Shown here one piece after another: positions 24,890-34,352 of a DNA stretch of 59,390 nucleotides. The notes below the pieces were generated by a model. That model was not told the DNA's origin. It ran no database searches and saw nothing but the letters and a program-made list of their open reading frames with translations. The translations under genes and the position numbers were made by a program. The DNA is from Geobacillus proteiniphilus (GTDB lineage: Bacteria; Bacillota; Bacilli; Bacillales; Anoxybacillaceae), in the NCBI RefSeq assembly GCF_001908025.1, contig NZ_MQMG01000016.1, forward strand, positions 1-59,390, read 5' to 3'. Within the stretch, counting starts at the first letter, position 1, and the number at the start of each line of letters is the position of its first letter.

Positions 24890-26056
24890 TTAAAATGTCG
24901 GTCCAATTCTCCAAATACCAAAGTCGTGCTGTTTTAAGATCTCAGATTTGGTCAGCTTTCCCGAGGCAGTAAGGAGCAATTCATCGAAAATTCTCCTCCC
25001 TACGGATTCAAGCGACTCTTTTCCTTCGATAATTGTGCCAGCATTGACATCCATATTTTCCCTCATTCGCTCAAACATTGGGGTATTCGTAGCGATTTTG
25101 ATTACCGGTGCAATCGGCGATCCGGTTGGCGTGCCGCGGCCACTCGTAAACAATACGATCTGCGCCCCGCCAGCAACCATTCCTGTCAGCTGCTCAATAT
25201 CATGCCCCGGAGTGTCCATCCAAACGAGCCCTTTTTTTGTCGGACGCTCAGCGTAATTGATCAGCTCTTGCAAAGGTCTCGTTCCAGCTTTGGCCGCTGC
25301 TCCAAGCGATTTTTCTTCGAGAGTGGTGAGTCCCCCCTTTCGGTTTCCAGGGCTTGGATTCCCAGTGCGGATGTCCACTCCCATCATAATGGCCCGTTTC
25401 TCCATGGCTTCAATGACTTCATAGACCCTTTTCGCCACTCGATCATTAACGGCACGGCTGGCTAAAAGGTGTTCGGCTCCAATCAGTTCAGTCGTTTCCG
25501 CTAAAACGACCGTTCCCCCTCTATCGACAATCATGTCGCTGACATACCCAACCGCCGGGTTAGCGGAAAGACCGGAGCATGCATCGGATCCACCGCACTC
25601 CGTTCCAACAATCAATTCGCTGACATCAAACGGCTCGCGCATGACTGTTGAAGCATCTTGCACCATTTTCGTGGCGATTCTCGCCGCTTCGGCAATCGCC
25701 CCGAGTGTTCCACCATGATCTTGAATAGATACAAGCTCAACCGGCTTGCCGCTTTTTGCAATTTCTTGAGCCACGTTTCTTCCTTGATGGGTTTCACAGC
25801 CAAGCCCCATCACCACGACGCCATATACGTTCGGATTTGTTCCCATGCCGACATACGTACGGAACGTCTGTTCATAATCCACTCCTACTTGGGCGCATCC
25901 GTGCTGATGAATGAAAGTGACCGTGCCATGGACCAGCTCCGTCACTTGTCTTGCCGCCTGAGTAGCACACACAATGGTCGGTAAAATGAGCACATGGTTT
26001 CGAACTCCCACCCGTCCATCAGGACGTCTATACCCCCAAAATTGAGCGTTTTCCAT
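24890..26056 (-). CDS. UxaA/GarD-family sugar-acid dehydratase, large subunit
   Basis: Iron-dependent dehydratase subunit of the altronate/galactarate dehydratase family, 388 aa from ATG 26056 (MENAQFWGYRRPDGRVG). Seen: the family stretches GVRNHVLILPTIVCA, HQHGCAQVG, GLGCET and VGTECGGSDACSGLSANP, whose Cys and His residues bind the metal, and SGRGTPTGSPIAPVIK. The N-terminal SAF domain present in single-chain UxaA/GarD is encoded by the preceding separate gene, which overlaps this one by 29 bases. Substrate could be altronate, galactarate or another aldonate/aldarate; product KDG or a keto-deoxy acid, to be taken by the kinase and aldolase downstream. Confidence 0.87.
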   Translation of the reverse strand: MENAQFWGYRRPDGRVGVRNHVLILPTIVCATQAARQVTELVHGTVTFIHQHGCAQVGVDYEQTFRTYVGMGTNPNVYGVVVMGLGCETHQGRNVAQEIAKSGKPVELVSIQDHGGTLGAIAEAARIATKMVQDASTVMREPFDVSELIVGTECGGSDACSGLSANPAVGYVSDMIVDRGGTVVLAETTELIGAEHLLASRAVNDRVAKRVYEVIEAMEKRAIMMGVDIRTGNPSPGNRKGGLTTLEEKSLGAAAKAGTRPLQELINYAERPTKKGLVWMDTPGHDIEQLTGMVAGGAQIVLFTSGRGTPTGSPIAPVIKIATNTPMFERMRENMDVNAGTIIEGKESLESVGRRIFDELLLTASGKLTKSEILKQHDFGIWRIGPTF

Positions 26057-26348
26057 GCTTTTGATCTCCCCTTCCCCTTTTTCCTTCCACGTTATGGACG
26101 TGAACGTGCTCTCCTTCGGCAATATCATTCGAAGCGACCCCGATTACTTCCCCATACTTTAAAACATCTTCTCCTTGTTTGATTGGCACAATGGCAAACT
26201 TGTGCCCAAACTCAATAGGTTGCTTTATGGTGATGTCCTGTTCCCGGTTTTGATAGGTAATTTTTACGACGCTTCCAGCTGGAATAAAATCCAAGGCAGT
26301 GGCGACGTTGTCTTTTGGGTTTAAGATTACGAAACGATAGGGCGACAT
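26028..26348 (-). CDS. SAF-domain small subunit of UxaA/GarD dehydratase
   Basis: 106-aa protein that is essentially one SAF domain: FVILNPKDNVATALDFIPAG, then EFGHKFAIVPIKQGEDVLKYGEVIGVA, the hallmark of the UxaA/GarD N-terminal domain. A His-containing end EGEHVHVHNVEG is typical and contributes to the active site. The 3' end overlaps the start of the large-subunit gene by 29 bases, so the two are made together and presumably form one enzyme. Good ribosome site (AAAGGAGG) at the start. Confidence 0.88.
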   Translation of the reverse strand: MSPYRFVILNPKDNVATALDFIPAGSVVKITYQNREQDITIKQPIEFGHKFAIVPIKQGEDVLKYGEVIGVASNDIAEGEHVHVHNVEGKRGRGDQKHGKRSILGV

Positions 26349-26367
26349 TGTATCCCTCCTTTCCTAC

Positions 26368-27324
26368 TTAGACCTTGGCATTTTGCACGCCTGTCACTGG
26401 AACGCCTAACCCTTCAGCGCCTAATTTTGACGTAACCGCTTCCGGATAATATTGTTCAACGATCCGCATTCCTAGCGCCGCCCGACGCACTCGTTCCCGA
26501 CATAATTCAATGTTCACCGATTCCAAGTGTTTCCCGGATGGATAGACGTCTGGATGGTTGCGCAAACCGAACTTAATATAAACAGGCGCCAAAATACGGA
26601 TGATCTCAGGGATCTCATAATGTCTAATGAATCCACCGAATCCGTCGGGTACTTCCACGTACACATCAAGAGGAAGGTTAACCGTCTGGCGGATCGCTGC
26701 CAGCTTCGGCAAAGTTAAGGCAGTCGGAACGTTATATGTGTCAGCCCCCAACTGCTCCATCAGCTTAATTGATACCGGATTTGAGGCCATCATTTGTACC
26801 GACACCTTGATGACAAAGTTTTGCGGCAATATCCCTCGATGTTTCATTTCTTTTGTTAAAAGCAGCAACCCTTCATCTGCCACTAAAGCCCCTCTTACTC
26901 CTAACTGGGCTGCTCGTTTCAGGTCCTCAATAGCATAAACTAGCTGATCCATCCCTTCATGTCTTAACCCCGCCGCTTTTCCGGAAGGCGTCAATGGCAG
27001 TGCGCTAATATCCCATGTGCCTCTTGGGCCGACAAAAAGGCTAAGCTCAATCCCACGGCTCGCGCACATCTCGCACATATCGCTAATTTCCTCATCTGTC
27101 AACAGCATAATCCCACTCCCTTGCGACACCCGATGGATGGTAATTCCTAGACGATCCGCCTCGTCAAGGACAGCCTCCAGCGCCCGCGGCCCTTCAACGC
27201 TCGGAATCTCCACCCGATATTGTGCCCCATCGGGGAAGCGTTTGGCGGAAGTAGGAAGATCGTAACAGTCACCACCTGGATAACCTAGCGATTCAAGAAA
27301 CTCTCTTGTTTCCTTCATAAACAT
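26368..27324 (-). CDS. U32-like TIM-barrel protein of unknown role
   Basis: About 318 aa. ATG 27324 has AAGGGGTGG upstream. The pattern suggests a TIM-barrel protein related to the U32 peptidase family: GGDCYDLPTSAKRFPDG at the N-terminus, repeated strand-helix units, and NFVIKVSVQMMASNPVSIKLMEQLGADTYNVP and IKFGLRNHPDVYPSGKH near the end. I do not see a clear protease motif. It is 20 bases upstream of the SAF gene and 50 downstream of the DHDPS-family gene, inside the same transcript, so a role in sugar-acid metabolism is more likely than proteolysis. No substrate can be named. Confidence 0.6.
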   Translation of the reverse strand: MFMKETREFLESLGYPGGDCYDLPTSAKRFPDGAQYRVEIPSVEGPRALEAVLDEADRLGITIHRVSQGSGIMLLTDEEISDMCEMCASRGIELSLFVGPRGTWDISALPLTPSGKAAGLRHEGMDQLVYAIEDLKRAAQLGVRGALVADEGLLLLTKEMKHRGILPQNFVIKVSVQMMASNPVSIKLMEQLGADTYNVPTALTLPKLAAIRQTVNLPLDVYVEVPDGFGGFIRHYEIPEIIRILAPVYIKFGLRNHPDVYPSGKHLESVNIELCRERVRRAALGMRIVEQYYPEAVTSKLGAEGLGVPVTGVQNAKV

Positions 27325-27373
27325 GTTGACCACCCCTTCATTTTCTATGTAGCCATTCTGAAAACGCTCTTTT

Positions 27374-28288
27374 CTATTTTCTCACTTTGTTTATATGAAG
27401 ATTATGTTTATTCAGAAACATATGGACACGTTCTTTCAAATCCGCGCACTCTTTTAAAGGCAGCCTCAGTGCTGTCTGCCGACCTAAAATCAACTGATGA
27501 ACGGCCTCTTTAATCGCAAGAAACAGCGGTTGAGAAAGCTCGTAAATTTCCATAAGCCGCAAAATCGACGCGTTCGCTCTGAACGCATCTTCGTATTGTT
27601 GGGATTGAAAGCTCTCAAACAGCCTGACGGACAGCTCAGGACAAAACACAGCCGTACCGTTGATAGCACCTGCCGCTCCCATTTGCAACGATGGAAAAAG
27701 AAGATCATCAAAAGCGGCAAACACGGCGAAATCTTTTCTCTGTTCCTTAATGCGGATTAACTGACGAATATGACCTAGTTTCTCTGTTGTATCTTTAATT
27801 CCAACAATATTTTCCTGATCCAGCGCGAGCCTCAACACAAGATCCGGAGACAAATCTTGCCCAGTCAGCAACGGAATATTGTAAATCAACAAAGGAATGC
27901 GAATGCTTTGAGCCACGCTTATATAGTAGTCATATAGCTGGCGCTCCGTATATTTCCAATAAAACGGGTTAACGACAAGTACACCGCTCGCTCCGATCGA
28001 TTCAGCATGTTGTGACAAAGAAATTGTCTCCTTTAGCGATGTCGACCCTGCGCCAATGAGAACTGGAACACGCCCATCTATGTACCGTATCATCCGCTCC
28101 GCAAAATTTTTCCTCTCTTCGGTCGTCAACGTGGAAAACTCTCCCGTGCTTCCCATATAGAGCAATCCATGAACGCCTCGCTCGATCAAGTAGTCGGCGA
28201 GAAGATAATTTGCTTCCCAATCAAACTCGCCTTTCTCATTAAATAAGGTGACAACTGGAGGAATAATACCTTTCAAGTTGTAAGCCAT
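27374..28288 (-). CDS. DHDPS-family lyase (keto-deoxy sugar-acid aldolase/dehydratase)
   Basis: Class I lyase of the dihydrodipicolinate synthase/N-acetylneuraminate lyase family, 304 aa from ATG 28288 (MAYNLKGIIPPVVTLF; AAAGGGTGGG upstream). Seen: GSTGEFSTLTTEER for carboxylate binding, the catalytic Tyr in LLIYNIPLLTG and the Schiff-base Lys in VGIKDTTEKLGHI. There is no lysine-pathway context; in sugar-acid clusters such enzymes are KDG/KDGal aldolases, 5-keto-4-deoxyglucarate dehydratases or L-KDA dehydratases. I infer one of these. Confidence 0.85.
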   Translation of the reverse strand: MAYNLKGIIPPVVTLFNEKGEFDWEANYLLADYLIERGVHGLLYMGSTGEFSTLTTEERKNFAERMIRYIDGRVPVLIGAGSTSLKETISLSQHAESIGASGVLVVNPFYWKYTERQLYDYYISVAQSIRIPLLIYNIPLLTGQDLSPDLVLRLALDQENIVGIKDTTEKLGHIRQLIRIKEQRKDFAVFAAFDDLLFPSLQMGAAGAINGTAVFCPELSVRLFESFQSQQYEDAFRANASILRLMEIYELSQPLFLAIKEAVHQLILGRQTALRLPLKECADLKERVHMFLNKHNLHINKVRK

Positions 28289-28302
28289 TCTTGCCCACCC
28301 TT

Positions 28303-28923
28303 TCATATATGGCAATATAAATAATATCCTCCAAAACAAAGGCTGATCACTGCCGTTGTAAACTCCATCACCTTCCCTATATTAAGACGCATCTTGCCCA
28401 ATATAATGGGAATGACTAAAGCAGTAGTAAAAGAAGACATTCCAATAATTGTCCCTGCGCCAAAAACCAAAATGTATAAAGCAGCGACAGCAAAATCGTC
28501 TACAGTTGACAAAACGAGAATTGTTAAAGCTGCACTTCCCGCTAGACCATGTACTCCGCCAATCGCGACCGATTTGACGTAGACCTTGTTGTTCGTATTA
28601 TCTAAGGAAAGATGCCCGCTCCGCCTACTCATGGCAAACAACGAGTTTACCCCTAAGTAAACAAGCATCATCCCAACCACGATTTCAAAACCTGATTCGA
28701 TTTCTGGGGGGATTTGAAATTTGAGAATAATAGCTAACAGACCGACTACAAACAAAACAAAACTATGCCCCAATCCCCAACACACACCCGCTAATAAAGA
28801 GCGAAACAAACTTTTGCTTTTGCTTGCAATAGTTGAAACGGCTATCACGTGATCCGGCTCGAAAGAATGCTTTATCCCCAACAACAGACCAGCTATTAAC
28901 GTTGAAACGACCCCTGCCTCCAT
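28303..28923 (-). CDS. Nickel transporter of the UreH/NicO type
   Basis: 206-aa membrane protein with six hydrophobic helices. H19-x4-D24-H25 (KHSFEPDHVIAVS) in the first helix is the HX4DH signature of nickel/cobalt permeases; GHSFVLF and GGVHGLAGSAAL are further conserved metal-site helices of the UreH branch. It starts 3 bases after larC, so it is made together with the nickel-pincer cofactor enzymes and most likely supplies their nickel. No urease or hydrogenase genes are nearby. Confidence 0.85.
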   Translation of the reverse strand: MEAGVVSTLIAGLLLGIKHSFEPDHVIAVSTIASKSKSLFRSLLAGVCWGLGHSFVLFVVGLLAIILKFQIPPEIESGFEIVVGMMLVYLGVNSLFAMSRRSGHLSLDNTNNKVYVKSVAIGGVHGLAGSAALTILVLSTVDDFAVAALYILVFGAGTIIGMSSFTTALVIPIILGKMRLNIGKVMEFTTAVISLCFGGYYLYCHI

Positions 28924-28926
28924 TCG

Positions 28927-30162
28927 TCATTCTCCTTTTATCCTTCTTCTAGCCTGTTCCGCAGCTTCTGCATAAACGTCTAAAAAGGCTACTTGATGAG
29001 TGAGCGCTGCTTCCTTCACATCCTCATACTCCGGCATCTGCCTGATCACCTTTCCCTTGTGTATAGCCTGTTTAACGCGAATATTTCCGTATGATGTAGC
29101 AACGGTCACAACGTCTCTTTCTAAAACCTCTCGCACCCAGATATCTTTTCGAATGCCAAGAGTCGTTGTCTCTTTCAGCATAAATTGCTCGCACTGCTCT
29201 ACATGAGTTGCTGAAGTCAAAACCGTCAAAAGAACACCGGGACGGTTTTTCTTCATAAAAACAGGAGTATAAAATACATCAAGCGCTCCTTTTTGAAAGA
29301 GCCCATCCATCACATATCCAAGCGCTTCTCCTGGCATATCGTCCAGCTGACACTCAAGAATATAAACCGTCTCTTCTTTTGAATGGAATAACGATGGACC
29401 ACTCGATGTAATACGAGTTTCCTCCCCAATTACTACCCGCAACACGTTTGGCTGATCAGGCAAGTCACGTGTCCCGGCGCCATATCCAATTGCCGATATT
29501 TTCATCGAGGGAAGCGGCCCGTATGAATTCACCTGGCTTTTCACAATCCCCGCCCCAGTTGGAGTCGTCAATTCAAACGGCAAATGGTTAGAAACGACTG
29601 GTACGCCTTGAAGAATTTCTAACGTTGCCGGGGCTGGAACAGGATATACACCATGTGCACAACGAATAGATCCGTGTCCTAACGGAATAGGGGCAGAAAT
29701 AATATAATCGATATGAAGCTCCGTGAGTGCAATCGCTGTAGCGACAATGTCGACGATTGAATCAACAGCTCCAACCTCGTGAAAATGAACGTTTTCAACG
29801 GGAATGCCATGGATTTTTGCCTCTGCGACAGCAATGCAATGAAAAATTTGTCCGGCCCGTTGTTTAACCTCCTCGCTTAGTTCCGAACGACGAATCATAT
29901 CGATAATATCTGAATAATGTCTATGGGCATGATGGCTTTGATGATGATGTCCTCCTTCGATGCTCTCTTGTATAATGACGTCGAATTTCGTAGCAGAAAT
30001 TCCTTTTTTCACTACCTTCCCCCATTGCAATTTATAACCGGACAGGGACAATTTTTTCAGTTCTACCTCGATTTTCTCCGACGGCACACCCGCATCCACA
30101 AGAGCACCCACCATCATATCACCGCTGATTCCCGAAAAACAGTCCAAGTACAAAATCTTCAT
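28927..30162 (-). CDS. larC: Nickel-pincer cofactor nickel insertase LarC
   Basis: CTP-dependent cyclometallase that inserts nickel into the dithio pyridinium mononucleotide precursor, completing the nickel-pincer nucleotide (NPN) used by LarA enzymes. 411 aa. Seen: LYLDCFSGISGDMMVGAL start, a His-rich patch at residues 72-82 (HHHQSHHAHRH) likely to store or bind nickel, FHEVGAVDSIVDIV, TPTGAGIVKS, and the LarC2 end with MPEYEDVKEAAL. In Lactobacillus plantarum LarC is made by frameshift between larC1 and larC2; here it is one uninterrupted frame. Four-base overlap (ATGA) with larB. Confidence 0.95.
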   Translation of the reverse strand: MKILYLDCFSGISGDMMVGALVDAGVPSEKIEVELKKLSLSGYKLQWGKVVKKGISATKFDVIIQESIEGGHHHQSHHAHRHYSDIIDMIRRSELSEEVKQRAGQIFHCIAVAEAKIHGIPVENVHFHEVGAVDSIVDIVATAIALTELHIDYIISAPIPLGHGSIRCAHGVYPVPAPATLEILQGVPVVSNHLPFELTTPTGAGIVKSQVNSYGPLPSMKISAIGYGAGTRDLPDQPNVLRVVIGEETRITSSGPSLFHSKEETVYILECQLDDMPGEALGYVMDGLFQKGALDVFYTPVFMKKNRPGVLLTVLTSATHVEQCEQFMLKETTTLGIRKDIWVREVLERDVVTVATSYGNIRVKQAIHKGKVIRQMPEYEDVKEAALTHQVAFLDVYAEAAEQARRRIKGE

Positions 30163-30968
30163 TTTTCTTCTCTCCCTAACGCTTTGGCCTCAGCAATGGC
30201 CTGCTCGATCACAGCCATAATGGTAGCAGCATAATACCCCGCACCAAACCCGTTATCAATATTCACGACGGAAACACCGCTTGCACATGAATTCAACATA
30301 GTAAGCAAAGCTGAGAGCCCTCGAAAGTTTGCACCATATCCAACACTTGTAGGAACAGCGATAACCGGTTTGGAAACAAGTCCACCGACCACACTCGCGA
30401 GTGCTCCTTCCATCCCAGCAACTACAATGACGACACGGGAACGTTCAATCATCTCGATTTTGTCGAGTAATCGGTGAATACCCGCAACGCCTACATCATA
30501 TATTCGCTTTACTTCGCACCCTAATAACTCAGCCGTTACCGCCGCCTCTTCAGCAACAGAAAAATCTGATGTCCCCGCGCTAACAACCGCTATATAACCT
30601 GGTTTTTTTATTTCGACATAATCATGAGAAATCCAATAAAAAATATTGCAATCATTCCGATACTCAAAATGTTCCGTTGGATAACGTTCCTTGAGGTTGG
30701 CCGTCAGGTAAGAAGCTTTCTCTTGATCAACGCGTGTAGCAACCACCTTTTTATGAAATCTCATTAATCGTTCAAAAATACCAAGTAAATGCTCCCTTGA
30801 TTTCCCTTCTCCAAAAATGATCTCCGGAAATCCTTTTCTTCGCTCCCGCTGAATATCTAATGTGGCATATCCGAGATGATCATAGGAGGCGAGAGTTCGA
30901 TATGCTTCCTCTACTGAAATACTCCCTTCTTTTAACTTGTTCAGCATTTCTTTTATAACCTCGCTCAT
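30159..30968 (-). CDS. larB: Nickel-pincer cofactor biosynthesis carboxylase LarB
   Basis: First NPN enzyme: carboxylates the pyridinium ring of nicotinic acid adenine dinucleotide and hydrolyses the pyrophosphate. 269 aa. The C-terminal half is PurE-like (AVVSAGTSDFSVAEEAAVTAELLGC split by helices; VVAGMEGALASVVGGLV; VPTSVGYG). Cys228 in LLTMLNSCASGV corresponds by motif to the transient covalent Cys of L. plantarum LarB. Overlaps larE and larC by 4 bases each, so the three are translationally coupled. Confidence 0.95.
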   Translation of the reverse strand: MSEVIKEMLNKLKEGSISVEEAYRTLASYDHLGYATLDIQRERRKGFPEIIFGEGKSREHLLGIFERLMRFHKKVVATRVDQEKASYLTANLKERYPTEHFEYRNDCNIFYWISHDYVEIKKPGYIAVVSAGTSDFSVAEEAAVTAELLGCEVKRIYDVGVAGIHRLLDKIEMIERSRVVIVVAGMEGALASVVGGLVSKPVIAVPTSVGYGANFRGLSALLTMLNSCASGVSVVNIDNGFGAGYYAATIMAVIEQAIAEAKALGREEK

Positions 30969-31822
30969 TTCACCATTCCCTTTTCTAACATCTCATTCAT
31001 ACTTCCAGATTTATATCCTCTAAGATCAAGGGTCACATATAAAAAACCTAACTCTTTCAACTTGTTATAAATCGTTTGACGATGCCTGATCACCATTTCC
31101 ATCTCTTCAGGCAACACTTCGATTCTCGCTATTTCTCCATGGTGACGAACACGAATCTGACGGAAGCCGAGATTGAAAAGGAATTCTTCAGACTGGTCCA
31201 GTTGCTCGATTTTCTCTTTTGTAATTTTTTGTCCATAAGGAATGCGAGAAGATAAACAAGCGAACGACGGTTTATCCCATGTTTCCAGGCCCATTTCTTT
31301 CGATAAAATTCGAATCTCTTTCTTGTATAGCTCCGCTTCTTGAAGAGGACTCCGAACCCCGAGCTGCCTAGCCGCCTGAAGCCCTGGACGATATTCCCCT
31401 AGATCATCCATGTTGGAGCCATCAACAACAGTGTAAGTCTCACTATATTTTCTAGCTAATTCTCCTAAATGGGTGTATAAATTGTTTTTGCAGTGGAAAC
31501 AGCGATAAAGATCATTTTTGACAAAGTCCTCATTCTTGAGTTCATTAATTTGAATTTTTATATGTTTAACCCCTATTTGCTCCGCCAGTTTAGTTGCATG
31601 TTGCACTTCACGAGTTGGAAATGTTTCCGAAACAGCAGTCACGGCAAGCACCTGATCGCCCAGTACCTCTTTTGCCATTGCCAATAAAAACGTGCTATCT
31701 ACCCCGCCGGAAAAAGCAACTAATACATTTCCCATTCCCTTAAGAATATGGATGAGCTGCTCTCTCTTCTGCAATAAATGTTTCTCCAACCCACTCTCCC
31801 CCTTTCCGTTGTCATTGTCCAT
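30965..31822 (-). CDS. larE: Nickel-pincer cofactor sulfur transferase LarE
   Basis: ATP-dependent sulfur transferase that converts both carboxylates of the NPN precursor to thiocarboxylates. 285 aa with the PP-loop SGGVDS at 38-43 and CFHC at 108-111. Cys189 in SFACLSSRIPYG matches the sacrificial cysteine of L. plantarum LarE, so this is the single-cysteine (sulfur-donating) type rather than the three-cysteine iron-sulfur type. First of the larEBC-nickel transporter unit; about 75 bases after the aldehyde dehydrogenase gene. Confidence 0.95.
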   Translation of the reverse strand: MDNDNGKGESGLEKHLLQKREQLIHILKGMGNVLVAFSGGVDSTFLLAMAKEVLGDQVLAVTAVSETFPTREVQHATKLAEQIGVKHIKIQINELKNEDFVKNDLYRCFHCKNNLYTHLGELARKYSETYTVVDGSNMDDLGEYRPGLQAARQLGVRSPLQEAELYKKEIRILSKEMGLETWDKPSFACLSSRIPYGQKITKEKIEQLDQSEEFLFNLGFRQIRVRHHGEIARIEVLPEEMEMVIRHRQTIYNKLKELGFLYVTLDLRGYKSGSMNEMLEKGMVK

Positions 31823-31840
31823 AAAACTATTTGGTGAGAA

Positions 31841-31864
31841 GGTGTCCCCTAGTAATGGGACACC
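31841..31864. repeat. GGTGTCCC intercistronic hairpin
   Basis: GGTGTCCC (31841-31848) and GGGACACC (31857-31864) form a perfect 8-bp stem in the gap between the KGSA dehydrogenase stop and larE. There is no T-run on either side, so it is probably an RNA-stability or processing stem rather than a full terminator. Confidence 0.6.
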
Positions 31865-31895
31865 TATGTGCTATTCTGTAAAACCTATTGCTTAA

Positions 31896-33362
31896 TTAGG
31901 CTTTCACAAATACAGTTTTGATTGTTGTGAAAAACTCAATGGCCGCCTGTCCTTGTTCCCGAGAATGTGAGCTTGATTGCTTCATTCCGCCAAACGGTGC
32001 TTGGTACTCAACCCCCGCTGTTTCTGCGTTGACTTTGACCAATCCCGCCTCAATATCCTTAATGAAGTCAAGAATATTCCCAATGTTTTTCGTATAGATC
32101 GAGGCGCTCAGCCCATATTCTGTATCGTTGGCCAATTCAATCGCCTCCTCAATGCTGTCGACTGGAATCAACACCAATACTGGGCCAAAGATTTCTTCGC
32201 GGGCAATCGTCATTTGAAGGTCGACCTCTTCAAAAATCGTCGGCTCGACGTAAAAACCGTTGGCCAGTTCGCCTTCTGTACATCTATTGCCTCCATAAAT
32301 CAATTTGGCGCCTTCAGCTTTTCCCTTTTCAATATAGGATAAAACCGTATTAAGCTGCGATTCACTGGCGCATGGCCCCATCCACGTTTCAGCATCCATG
32401 CCATTCCCGATTTTCAGCTGTTTCACCCGTTCAAGAAGTTTTTCTTTAAACGGTTCGTACACTTCCCGCTCAATAAAAACGCGGCTTGTGGCTGTACATT
32501 TTTGCCCCGTTGAGCGCAAACCACCGCTGATCGTCCCCTCAACAGCGAGATCCAAATCGGCGTCTTTGGCCACAATAACCGGGTTTTTCCCCCCCATCTC
32601 GAGCTGGTATTTGGCCCCGCGCTCAAATGCCGCTCTTCCGACTTGTTTTCCAACCGTGTTGGAGCCGGTAAAGGTGACGCCATCAACATCTGGATGGTTC
32701 GCGATCCCTTGACCAATGACGGATCCAGAACCGCACACCATATTGACGACCCCTTTCGGGAAGCCCGCTTCATGGAAGCATTCAATCACTTTCGCCGCTG
32801 TCACAGCTGTTTCGCTTGCCGGTTTGAGCACGACCGTATTTCCGTACACAAGCGCCGGCGCCATTTTCCAAATCGGAATCGCGACAGGGAAATTCCACGG
32901 TGAAATGACGCCAACCACACCAAGCGGAACGCGGGTTGTGAACATGAGCCCTCCACTGTCGCTCGATGGGATGACATCGCCAATTTTCCGCGCTCCTTCA
33001 CCCGCATAGTAACGCAATATATGAACGCCCCTCATCGTCTCCGCTTTTGCCTCGGCCAAAGTTTTTCCCATTTCTCTTGTCATCGTTTCGGCAATGTCCT
33101 CAAGGCGCTGCTCTAAAAGAAGCGCCGCTTTATACAAGTACTCTCCTCTCTCGATCCCAGATCGCTTCCACCACGATTTCTGCGCCTGTTTGGCCGCAGC
33201 TACAGCCGCGTTTAAATCTTCCAGTGTCGAGCGCGGAACATACCCGACAATGTCATTTCGATTTGCTGGATTGATGCTCGGTTCGACGTTCTTGCTCACC
33301 GAACCGACCCAACTACCATCAATGTAGTTTAAATACGTTTTGATTTCTGTTTGCACAGCCAT
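31896..33362 (-). CDS. 2-oxoglutarate semialdehyde (2,5-dioxovalerate) dehydrogenase
   Basis: NAD(P)-dependent aldehyde dehydrogenase, 488 aa from ATG 33362, closest in pattern to Bacillus GucD/YcbD, which oxidises alpha-ketoglutarate semialdehyde to 2-oxoglutarate. Seen: [17 protein letters not shown], the general-base Glu in [12 protein letters not shown], the nucleophile Cys in [13 protein letters not shown] and the ending [18 protein letters not shown] typical of this group. It lies 20 bases after the FAH-family dehydratase that would make the semialdehyde, forming the last step of a Weimberg-type pathway. GGGAG sites precede the start. Confidence 0.88.
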   Translation of the reverse strand: MAVQTEIKTYLNYIDGSWVGSVSKNVEPSINPANRNDIVGYVPRSTLEDLNAAVAAAKQAQKSWWKRSGIERGEYLYKAALLLEQRLEDIAETMTREMGKTLAEAKAETMRGVHILRYYAGEGARKIGDVIPSSDSGGLMFTTRVPLGVVGVISPWNFPVAIPIWKMAPALVYGNTVVLKPASETAVTAAKVIECFHEAGFPKGVVNMVCGSGSVIGQGIANHPDVDGVTFTGSNTVGKQVGRAAFERGAKYQLEMGGKNPVIVAKDADLDLAVEGTISGGLRSTGQKCTATSRVFIEREVYEPFKEKLLERVKQLKIGNGMDAETWMGPCASESQLNTVLSYIEKGKAEGAKLIYGGNRCTEGELANGFYVEPTIFEEVDLQMTIAREEIFGPVLVLIPVDSIEEAIELANDTEYGLSASIYTKNIGNILDFIKDIEAGLVKVNAETAGVEYQAPFGGMKQSSSHSREQGQAAIEFFTTIKTVFVKA

Positions 33363-33382
33363 CTTTTCTCCCACTCCCTCTT

Positions 33383-34282
33383 TTATTTATTAGCAATAGT
33401 TTGTTTTACCGGCGATTTTACTGGATTGGATAACACCCCGATCTCAGGAACCTCAATTTCAATTCGATCCCCGTCTTCAAGCGTGAACTGATTCGGTGGA
33501 ACAATGCATGTTCCTGTCAATAATACTGTGCCGTCAAACACCTTATTGTCGCGAAGCAAGAAAGACACTAACTCATCGTATCTTCTTTTCAACTGTCTTG
33601 TATTGGCACTTTCCTCAACAACAAGTTGGTCGTTGCGGTAAATGCGACAAATAATTTGCAAGTTATATGGGTCTTCCACTGTCTCCGCTAATCGGATCGC
33701 CGGTCCAATGGCGCACGAATGTTTCCATATTTTTGCCTGCGGTAAGTATAATGGATTTTCTCCCTCGATGTCTCGGCAACTCATGTCGTTTCCAATCGTA
33801 TATCCTACGATTTCCCCTTCTCCGGTGATCACCAATCCGAGTTCGGGCTCAGGGATTTGCCAATTTGAGTCGCTGCGCAAATAAACGGGGTCATTCGGGC
33901 CTACTGTACGGGCAGCAGTAGATTTAAGGAAGATTTCCGGCCTTTCTGCATGGTACACCCGGTCATAGCACGTCTCTTGACCGTCTATTTTTTCAGATGT
34001 TTCGTAGTTCCTCGCATCCCGACTTTTCTCATACGTGACTCCGGAAGCCCATACTTCAGGAGCGACGATGGGAACGAGAAGATGCAATTCGGCTAATTCT
34101 TTTTTCACCCCCTGTTTCCCACTGATTATGGTTTGAATGTAGCAAAAAACGGACAGTTGATTCTTCTTGGCCTCGCGGACGACATCCATTAAATCGGCAA
34201 ATGGCAGTGGATATATAGTACGATCGTCCGTCATGGCAGCCAATACAACGTGCGAATCTTCAATATAGCGGATAATTCTCAT
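33383..34282 (-). CDS. FAH-family 2-keto-3-deoxy-pentonate dehydratase
   Basis: Fumarylacetoacetate-hydrolase-fold protein, 299 aa, the size of the Sulfolobus 2-dehydro-3-deoxyarabinonate dehydratase KdaD. Seen: metal-binding set in PEPELGLVI (the E-x-E pair) and the Asp in [25 protein letters not shown], which is the FAH active-site core. It would dehydrate 2-keto-3-deoxy-xylonate or -arabinonate to alpha-ketoglutarate semialdehyde. The next gene encodes the matching semialdehyde dehydrogenase and an aldonate dehydratase is two genes upstream, so the inference rests on both fold and context. A palindrome like the one upstream of the TRAP genes lies 17 bases before its start. Confidence 0.82.
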   Translation of the reverse strand: MRIIRYIEDSHVVLAAMTDDRTIYPLPFADLMDVVREAKKNQLSVFCYIQTIISGKQGVKKELAELHLLVPIVAPEVWASGVTYEKSRDARNYETSEKIDGQETCYDRVYHAERPEIFLKSTAARTVGPNDPVYLRSDSNWQIPEPELGLVITGEGEIVGYTIGNDMSCRDIEGENPLYLPQAKIWKHSCAIGPAIRLAETVEDPYNLQIICRIYRNDQLVVEESANTRQLKRRYDELVSFLLRDNKVFDGTVLLTGTCIVPPNQFTLEDGDRIEIEVPEIGVLSNPVKSPVKQTIANK

Positions 34283-34298
34283 AGTCCTCTCCCCTATC

Positions 34299-34315
34299 GT
34301 TTTATATTAAAAAAC
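34299..34315. promoter_or_regulatory. Candidate IclR-family operator 2
   Basis: GTTTTATATTAAAAAAC differs by one base from the core of the perfect palindrome at 43087-43105. It lies between the IclR gene and the FAH-family gene and overlaps the -10 region of a possible minus-strand promoter (TTGACA at 34331-34336, TTTAAT at 34306-34311). Confidence 0.5.
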
Positions 34316-34352
34316 TAGGTTTTATCATATTGTCAAAAAGAAATCGCACAGT

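Noticed and set aside
27345-27373. cre-like TGAAAACGCTCTTT between the U32-like and DHDPS genes
   Set aside because: Only 12 of 14 positions match and it lies inside an operon with no promoter evidence.
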